A DNA stretch of 55,467 nucleotides from a virus: the IMG/VR virus record IMGVR_UViG_3300033145_000719, positions 1-55,467 of that record; one strand, 5' to 3'. Made by a program: the position numbers and the translations under genes. Below the pieces are notes generated by a model. That model made no database searches. It was not told where the DNA came from and was given only the letters and a program-made list of their open reading frames with translations. Of this stretch, positions 51,260 to 55,467 are shown one piece after another. Every line of letters starts with the position of its first letter. The first letter of the stretch is position 1.

Positions 51260-51423
51260 CATGCCAAATTTTCCCATGTCAAAGTTTACCAATCCAAATT
51301 TTCCCATGTCAAATTTTTACTTGAAATTATTTCCATGTCAAACATTACCAAGGTAAAATTCTCCATGTTAAATATTGCTAAGCCAAATACTACCATGTAA
51401 AACATTACCATGTAAAATATTAC
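51260..51423 (+). repeat. Eleven 15-bp direct repeats (iterons)
   Basis: Near-tandem units with consensus CATGTCAAATATTAC, e.g. at 51260, 51275, 51290, 51305, 51334, 51349, 51364, 51379, 51394 and 51409; one unit near 51320 is shortened. They run directly into the palindromes at 51425. Confidence 0.75.
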
Positions 51424-51424
51424 C

Positions 51425-51487
51425 GCAACCGGCCGGTTGCTATGGGTTGCTAGCTATAGCCCATAGCCCATAGTCTATGGGCTATAG
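51425..51487. repeat. Palindromes next to the iterons
   Basis: GCAACCGG-CCGGTTGC (51425-51440) is a perfect 16-bp palindrome. CTATAGCCCATAG (51454-51466) and CTATGGGCTATAG (51475-51487) form a perfect 13-bp inverted repeat with an 8-nt loop; CTATGGG at 51440-51446 can compete for pairing. Confidence 0.75.
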
Positions 51488-51689
51488 AAGGAAAAAATCC
51501 TAAAAAATCTACAAAAGTATGAAATAGTGCGAAATAGTGTGAATAATTGTGATTAAGTGCGTTTCAGCGAGCTATCCGTACATAATCACTCTAAGCAGGT
51601 GTATATCCACATTGCGTGTATGCCCATATAGGGTATATACTATACTTGACAATTGAATATTGAATATTACACTAGGAGGGAGGAATTCA

Positions 51690-51887
51690 ATGAAAATTGA
51701 CAGTTATATCCAGGTCCAGCGTTTACCTGGTAGCAAATACGCTGCCAAGGTAAAACCTGGACGTAGAGCCAAACCGCTATATACACACGAATACACTAGC
51801 TATAAAGAAGCACTCAATGCTGCCCGCGCGTTGGTGCTATCCACAATACCGACGTGCAATCTTAGCAAGGTACGATTGTTCACATAG
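51690..51887 (+). CDS. Small basic hypothetical protein, 65 aa
   Basis: ATG 51690 follows AGGAGGGAGG. The product (IDSYIQVQRLPGSKYAAKVK, HEYTSYKEALNAARALVL) resembles a small AP2- or DRBD-like fold by its short strands plus helix, but no family is certain. It is the first gene of the rightward small-gene operon beside the candidate origin, and could be a regulator. Confidence 0.55.
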   Translation: MKIDSYIQVQRLPGSKYAAKVKPGRRAKPLYTHEYTSYKEALNAARALVLSTIPTCNLSKVRLFT

Positions 51888-52438
51888 TACACAGAACCGT
51901 TCTTTGACAACAAGCCTACTGCTGAAAAGGCTTGCAGGAAATATTACCAGTATTTACCTGCCGCTACTGGTGATGTTCCTGCCATAACATGCTGAGAATT
52001 GGTATCTAGTGGCAATTACTACCAGGAGTAATTGCACGCGTCACACTCGATACGCGCAAACCTGGTACATACTCTCAGAAACGTATTTCCAGAAACTGTC
52101 CAAACCGTGGGAAAGTCTGGAAAAGTCTGGAAATACTTGCCGGTGCTGGCATACCCGTCACTAGGCACACATATGCCTACGTGTGCCTTCAGCAAGCACA
52201 TGTGCCGTGGCAAACGTATTCCCACGTTCGCCTCGGTAGTGACCACACCAGGACTGGTGAAGACTTAGACGGCGCATACTCACGACAATTAGACATAGCA
52301 CTGTCTACTCCGTCGTGGCAGAACGGAGCAGCAAACATTTTCAAACATATCACGAAAGACTGCTAGAGTCTTTCGTCCTTCTCCTGTCTATCTGCTATGT
52401 GATAGGCAGGAGAAGGCTGAAAGGCTTAACACAAATAA
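51888..52438 (+). other. 550-bp gene-free stretch rich in hairpins
   Basis: No credible coding frame. It holds many perfect inverted repeats: CAAGCCT/AGGCTTG near 51911, GCAATTACT/AGTAATTGC (52012-52035), GTATTTCCAGA/TCTGGAAATAC (52083-52136), GGCACAC/GTGTGCC near 52164, then two strong hairpins at 52352-52416. It is probably transcribed as a structured leader for the genes that follow. Confidence 0.5.
52352..52416 (+). terminator. Two adjacent strong hairpins
   Basis: ACGAAAGACT / AGTCTTTCGT (10 bp, loop GCTAG, 52352-52376) is followed at once by a 16-bp stem with one G-U pair (52377-52392 with 52401-52416). There is no long T run, so they may be processing or attenuation structures rather than a simple terminator. 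Confidence 0.5.
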
Positions 52439-52615
52439 ATGAATTGTAAAGAAAGAATTAAGGAAGAGATACGAAGACTCAAGTCAGAAATACAGCAGGG
52501 ATATATCCCTGCTGACGACTGGGGGGAGAAATACATTCTCTCCCCCCAAGACAAAGAAATAAGAAAACGTGAATTAGTATTTCTAAAAGCCGTATTAGAA
52601 GGGAGGTTTGAATAG
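52439..52615 (+). CDS. Small hypothetical protein, 58 aa
   Basis: ATG 52439 to TAG 52613. The product has a charged helix (MNCKERIKEEIRRLKSEIQQ), a short loop with GYIPADDWGEKYILSPQDKE, and a second helix (RKRELVFLKAVLEGRFE). No family recognised. The ribosome site is weak. The coding DNA contains a perfect 22-bp palindrome (52493-52514) and a 9-bp GGGGGGAGA/TCTCCCCCC hairpin. The next gene starts 2 bases later. Confidence 0.55.
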   Translation: MNCKERIKEEIRRLKSEIQQGYIPADDWGEKYILSPQDKEIRKRELVFLKAVLEGRFE

Positions 52616-52617
52616 CT

Positions 52618-52863
52618 ATGTATAACGACGTTGTAAGGACATTGCTGCAAGAAATTAAGCAAAAGAAAACTTTTGCTTCTGGTGCTAGACATACCAGAAG
52701 CAGACGTCAAAAAGGCAGTGTAATCCTACCGTCGAGTAGGATTGATCGCAGAAAGAACCGTTCATATAAGAGCGGTCCTGTTACTACATACAACCTTAGG
52801 GACTTGACAGAGACCCAAGCAAAAGACTTGGGTCTTTTAAATTATTGGAGGGAGGTCGTTTAG
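52618..52863 (+). CDS. Small basic hypothetical protein, 81 aa
   Basis: ATG 52618 follows GGGAGG. The middle is very basic (ARHTRSRRQKGSVILPSSRI, DRRKNRSYKSG), suggesting nucleic-acid binding. No family recognised. Four perfect hairpins lie inside the gene (52658-52677, 52676-52700, 52722-52743, 52811-52835); the last is followed by TTT like a terminator. Confidence 0.55.
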   Translation: MYNDVVRTLLQEIKQKKTFASGARHTRSRRQKGSVILPSSRIDRRKNRSYKSGPVTTYNLRDLTETQAKDLGLLNYWREVV

Positions 52864-52864
52864 A

Positions 52865-53038
52865 GTGAAAAACTGTAATACAGGATATACTGTTGAGTAC
52901 CTTCTCAACGAGAAGGTACTTTCTAAGGACTTCGGAAGTGAAAAAGAGGCGCTTATATTTGAAGCGAAGCTTATTGATAGAATCCTAGCAGGAGAAAACA
53001 TTTCCCTGCTGGGGATTACGCCGTATATAACATTATAA
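52865..53038 (+). CDS. Small hypothetical protein, 57 aa
   Basis: GTG 52865 follows GGAGGGAGG, and the frame closes at TAA 53036. The product (GYTVEYLLNEKVLSKDFGSE, KEALIFEAKLIDRILAGENI) is a small alpha/beta domain of unknown family. A perfect 11-bp hairpin (52896-52920) lies inside the coding sequence. Confidence 0.55.
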   Translation: MKNCNTGYTVEYLLNEKVLSKDFGSEKEALIFEAKLIDRILAGENISLLGITPYITL

Positions 53039-53055
53039 ATAAGGAGGTCTTATAA

Positions 53056-53412
53056 ATGTTAACCAAGAAGTTTGCCGTCTACGTTCCCTCTACGGTGAAC
53101 GTAGACAAACCACTAGATAAAGACCAGCTAAGGAAGGCTGTTGACAGTGTTTTGGCTGATATGAGCAGGATTTTTGGAGGCGCCACAGCGTGGGAGGCTG
53201 AAGGCGCTTGGCTGTCCGGAGAAACCGGACAGCTAATCAAAGAACGTATAACAATTGTATATGCGTATTCCGCTGAGGACGCTGCTAAAAAGGCCACGTC
53301 CTCAGTGTATGAGATAGCACGACGGCTTGCCGCAGAACTCCGGCAGGAGGCTGTCACTGTTGAAACACCGGCCGGCATGGACTTTGTCCAGCCGGCAGCA
53401 AAGACAGCTTAA
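53056..53412 (+). CDS. Hypothetical protein, 118 aa
   Basis: ATG 53056 follows AAGGAGG. Alternating strands and helices (KFAVYVPSTVNVDKPLDKDQ, ITIVYAYSAEDAAKK) suggest a ferredoxin-like alpha/beta fold. The same style occurs in short phage proteins of unknown role. Perfect hairpins at 53077-53106, 53211-53233 and 53273-53305 lie inside the gene. Confidence 0.6.
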   Translation: MLTKKFAVYVPSTVNVDKPLDKDQLRKAVDSVLADMSRIFGGATAWEAEGAWLSGETGQLIKERITIVYAYSAEDAAKKATSSVYEIARRLAAELRQEAVTVETPAGMDFVQPAAKTA

Positions 53413-53425
53413 AGGAGGCCATAAA

Positions 53426-53869
53426 ATGCATTTTAAACATTTCAAATTAACTATCTGTTTTGTAGACAAAGACGGTTTCAGTGTAGAGATTGGGCGTTAC
53501 TTGTTCGCACCCAATGTCAATGAGGAAGCCTCTTTGAAGAAGATTCGCCACGACGGATACCCAGTTATCACCAAGGCATTCCTGAAGAAAGTCAGGAATG
53601 TTCTTAGAAGCGGTGGCAATCATGGTATTGGGATTGACGTTGAAGAGCTGGACTCCTCGTATCGTGTTACAGGAGGAGTCCGGTTTATCAGGAATACGAA
53701 TGACGACTGGGACATACGTGAATACTGTCCCAGCACGAATTGTTTTGAATTGGCACGCGAAAGCGTGCCAAAAGAAGAAACATTAAAACACCTGAAACAG
53801 CGTCTTGACGTTGCTGTAAAGCAGTGTCAAGAGTACTGTTTTGAGGGTAGTTTAAAGGAAGAGAAGTAA
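53426..53869 (+). CDS. Hypothetical protein, 147 aa
   Basis: ATG 53426 follows AAAGGAGG. The N-terminus MHFKHFKLTICFVDKDGFSV starts an alpha/beta domain, with a helical C-terminus (KHLKQRLDVAVKQCQEYCFE). No family recognised. Hairpins at 53577-53600, 53650-53681, 53707-53733, 53750-53771 (GAAA loop) and 53803-53832 occur inside the gene. The stop overlaps the next start by one base. Confidence 0.6.
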   Translation: MHFKHFKLTICFVDKDGFSVEIGRYLFAPNVNEEASLKKIRHDGYPVITKAFLKKVRNVLRSGGNHGIGIDVEELDSSYRVTGGVRFIRNTNDDWDIREYCPSTNCFELARESVPKEETLKHLKQRLDVAVKQCQEYCFEGSLKEEK

Positions 53870-54372
53870 TGGAGGTCGTGAGATATTCTTTTTCGGGCTG
53901 GACTCGCCGTCCAGTCCCAGCAGCTCTCAATGCCGTTCGTCCATACGGCGGAGAGGTTCTGTATTATACCCTGCCGCCTGAAGAGGGTGGAGAGTCTATT
54001 CCTGCCCCCGTGATAGAGCAGGTGTCGCTATGTGAACTGCTCGAACGTGGTGACGTTTGGGCAGCAGATGCCTGGTTAGCTGACGAAGCTACACTAGGCT
54101 TAGATGCGGCGGTGAAGGATTACGCTGCTTCATTAGTACGACTGACCTCTCCAGAAGAGTGCCCTCGTTATACCCACACCAGAATTACCTATTGTTGGTG
54201 CGGGTGTGGCAAAATAGAGGAAGAGAAAGAAATTGTCACGACTGAGATTCTCCTCCGGCCTTTTCCACCAAGGGGTTGGGAAGAACGTCCTTGGTGCAAC
54301 TACAGAGACCCCAGAGCCGGGGATTTCTGTATGGAATGCTACGGGTTGAAAAAATGCCCGTGGCGAAAGTAA
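53869..54372 (+). CDS. Hypothetical protein with C-terminal cysteine cluster, 167 aa
   Basis: ATG 53869 behind AAGGAAGAG. The N-terminal half (RYSFSGWTRRPVPAALNAVR) resembles a compact beta domain similar in style to phage STIV/B116-like proteins (ALNAVRPYGGEVLYYT), though this is tentative. The C-terminal half has cysteine pairs (YCWCGCGKIEEE; PWCNYRDPR; FCMECYGLKKCPW) that could bind zinc. Function unknown. Confidence 0.58.
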   Translation: MEVVRYSFSGWTRRPVPAALNAVRPYGGEVLYYTLPPEEGGESIPAPVIEQVSLCELLERGDVWAADAWLADEATLGLDAAVKDYAASLVRLTSPEECPRYTHTRITYCWCGCGKIEEEKEIVTTEILLRPFPPRGWEERPWCNYRDPRAGDFCMECYGLKKCPWRK

Positions 54373-54424
54373 CACTACTTCGGGAGCTATCAAAAATAAA
54401 ACTAAAAAAAGAGGAGGAATTAAA

Positions 54425-54820
54425 ATGTATGAGTTTAGATATATTCCTCCCGAAGAGCACCGTATTCTCAACGAAGCAAAGCAAGTTCTTCGGGAAAAAG
54501 GGAAATCTACTACCTGGATTTCTCATATGTTATGTTGTGGTAAACCAGATTTGCATGGAATGCTTCGGTGTTGTCTCACCAATGTCGAAGCAGAAAGGGC
54601 AAGAGAGAAATTTTTTCTCTTGTCAGAAGATTGGAGAGAAGGCATAGAAAAATGTAAAAAACTTGTCAGGTCGGCGCAGTATAAAAAGAAAAGACTGTGC
54701 CAAAAAGAAGATGAAATAAGGCTCCTCGAGAAAATAGTAGAGGAGTCAAGAACTCCCATCCACCGCAAAATAAATGAGCGGTGGTTAGAAAAAGAGAAAG
54801 AGAAGGTGAAAAAATGTTAG
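54425..54820 (+). CDS. Hypothetical charged helical protein, 131 aa
   Basis: ATG 54425 follows AGAGGAGG. Lys/Glu-rich helices (EDWREGIEKCKKLVRSAQYK, EDEIRLLEKIVEESR) with several cysteines (LCCGKPDLHGMLRCCL). No family recognised. The end overlaps the next start by 7 bases. Several inverted repeats lie inside, e.g. CCCGAAGA/TCTTCGGG. Confidence 0.55.
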   Translation: MYEFRYIPPEEHRILNEAKQVLREKGKSTTWISHMLCCGKPDLHGMLRCCLTNVEAERAREKFFLLSEDWREGIEKCKKLVRSAQYKKKRLCQKEDEIRLLEKIVEESRTPIHRKINERWLEKEKEKVKKC

Positions 54821-55107
54821 TATTTAAAGTTAATGCCTGCTGCGGGGCAGGTGATTTTATCTCTATCAAAAATGGTCGTATAATTGCTTGCGGAGGCGAT
54901 TTATATGACACCAAAAGGGAGGAATATATACTGCAATATTGTGGTGATAATATTCCTCCCAAAAACTTTATTCCAGTCCCAATGGAAGATGGTGATTGGA
55001 TTTTGGAAGATAATACATTTATAAAAACGAATGACGTTTGGTGGCGTGATGGAGAGTATGTTATTTTTGGTAGTGTTCCCACTAGTATTATTACAAAGGA
55101 GGAATAA
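54814..55107 (+). CDS. Hypothetical protein, 97 aa
   Basis: ATG 54814 behind AGAAGGTG. A beta-rich small protein (GDFISIKNGRIIACGGDLYD, DGDWILEDNTFIKTND) of no recognised family. A perfect 11-bp inverted repeat GGGAGGAATAT/ATATTCCTCCC (54917-54960) lies inside. The next gene starts 2 bases after the stop. Confidence 0.55.
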   Translation: MLVFKVNACCGAGDFISIKNGRIIACGGDLYDTKREEYILQYCGDNIPPKNFIPVPMEDGDWILEDNTFIKTNDVWWRDGEYVIFGSVPTSIITKEE

Positions 55108-55109
55108 AA

Positions 55110-55467
55110 ATGGCATGCTGTGCTTTTTGCGGAGAGAAGATCGATACATTCCTAGAAGCAGTGGTAGAAGCTGTAGAATGGTGGTGTCCATCTGGTTGCG
55201 ACACAACAGCTTCTATTACCGCCTACTGCCCAGCTTGTGGTCGAGCGTTCTGGAAAAAGAACGTCGTAATGGAATATCAAGCTGGGTACTTAAAAAAGCT
55301 TTTCCCAAAAGCTACTGACAATCCAGTCCAGATAGATCGACCTGAAGTATTTTGGCCGGATGACGTGGAGATTACCTTTGAGGAAAAAGGGTTCCTTCTC
55401 CGCGATAAGAAAAAGAAAATATTATTACAGGTAAAGGGGGAAAAAAAAAAAAAAAAAAAAATGAATA
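55110..55467 (+). CDS. Zinc-ribbon protein, runs off the window end (>119 aa)
   Basis: ATG 55110 follows AAAGGAGGAATAAA. The product opens MACCAFCGEKIDTFLEA and has CPSGC, then CPACGRAFWKK, giving at least two zinc-ribbon knuckles; the rest is charged (KNVVMEYQAGYLKKLFPKAT). No stop occurs before the end. The frame passes through GGGGG-poly(A) and, on the circular map, would join in frame to the gene at 43. A one-base error would instead place TAA just before the G run, separating the two genes. Confidence 0.6.
   Translation, partial: MACCAFCGEKIDTFLEAVVEAVEWWCPSGCDTTASITAYCPACGRAFWKKNVVMEYQAGYLKKLFPKATDNPVQIDRPEVFWPDDVEITFEEKGFLLRDKKKKILLQVKGEKKKKKKMN
55416..55467. repeat. Right copy of the terminal overlap (circular junction)
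   Basis: Matches bases 1-49 with four mismatches before the G run and three extra As. See the left copy; together they indicate a circular or permuted genome. Confidence 0.75.

Larger units (their letters stand above)
50486..51689. other. 1.2-kb gene-free control region / candidate origin
   Basis: No convincing gene lies here. From left to right it holds the thyX promoter (minus), nineteen TGTWACA boxes (50602-51119), eleven 15-bp direct repeats (51260-51423), a 16-bp palindrome and a 13-bp inverted repeat, then a possible rightward promoter near 51612-51641 (TTGCGT, 18 bp, TATACT; weak). The divergent operons and iteron-plus-palindrome content suggest an origin, centromere or regulatory hub. 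Confidence 0.6.

Noticed and set aside
51125-51400. A coding ORF with five-residue repeats
   Set aside because: The periodicity comes from the 15-bp iterons; there is no ribosome site, and the composition is unlike a protein. I treat it as non-coding repeat DNA.
52032-52268. A 78-aa ORF in the hairpin-rich gap
   Set aside because: No ribosome site, atypical composition, and overlapping equal-length frames on both strands; the DNA is dominated by inverted repeats.

Overview
The window looks like the complete, circularly permuted genome of a temperate podovirus-like phage (about 55.4 kb) of an anaerobic Firmicute. The first ~49 bases and last ~52 bases are near-copies ending in the same GGGGG-poly(A)-ATGAATA, so the ends join. 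Firmicute features seen directly are strong AGGAGG-type ribosome sites, frequent GTG and TTG starts, and sigma-A type TTGACA/TATAAT promoters. An anaerobic ribonucleotide reductase with its activase points to an anaerobic host. The prophage site is a tRNA-Thr(CGT): attP carries only the 3' half of that gene. I cannot name the host genus from sequence alone.

Layout on the circle. (1) 51.7 kb through the join to 4.75 kb, plus strand: about 17 small, mostly unknown accessory genes. They include a kinase-like protein, a multi-zinc-ribbon protein, an M20-type metallopeptidase and a DUF2958 protein. (2) 4.75-7.5 kb: excisionase, tyrosine integrase, attP, a LexA/CI-type self-cleaving repressor (minus) and a Cro-like gene behind a consensus promoter. 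(3) 7.6-24.2 kb, plus strand: replication and nucleotide genes. These are a SNF2-type helicase, PD-(D/E)XK nuclease, Sak4-like ATPase, DUF669-type ssDNA-binding protein, an IS110-transposase-C-terminal-like protein, primase-helicase, dUTPase, NrdD, NrdG, MT-A70 methyltransferase, RuvC-like resolvase, a DUF1599-like protein and a uracil-DNA-glycosylase/DNA polymerase I fusion. A bidirectional terminator at 24.23 kb ends this run. (4) 24.3-49.0 kb, minus strand, read from right to left: terminase, portal, scaffold, major capsid, P22-like gp4 and gp10 tail proteins, fibres, a beta-helix tailspike, an ejection protein with a lytic transglycosylase domain, then lysis (XhlA-like, amidase/NAGPA lysin, holin). 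(5) 49.4-50.5 kb, minus strand: thyX and two small genes. (6) 50.5-51.7 kb: a gene-free region with 19 TGTWACA heptamers, eleven 15-bp iterons and large palindromes, a candidate origin or control region.

Unusual signals not explained by the genes. A rigid 36-nt bipartite repeat (GCGAGCCA, then GAGACACC 16 nt later) starts exactly at the stop codon of the preceding gene at three loci (9.19, 12.89 and 19.41 kb); two of these are followed by an identical 27-nt hairpin element. TGTWACA boxes cluster next to all the deoxynucleotide genes (dut, nrdD, thyX operon). A run of perfect 8-11 bp hairpins, mostly inside coding sequence, fills 51.9-55.4 kb and continues across the join. A consensus promoter, ~260-nt leader and intrinsic terminator precede the late operon, as in lambda pR'/tR'. 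All of these are hand-read patterns; none has been tested by computation.
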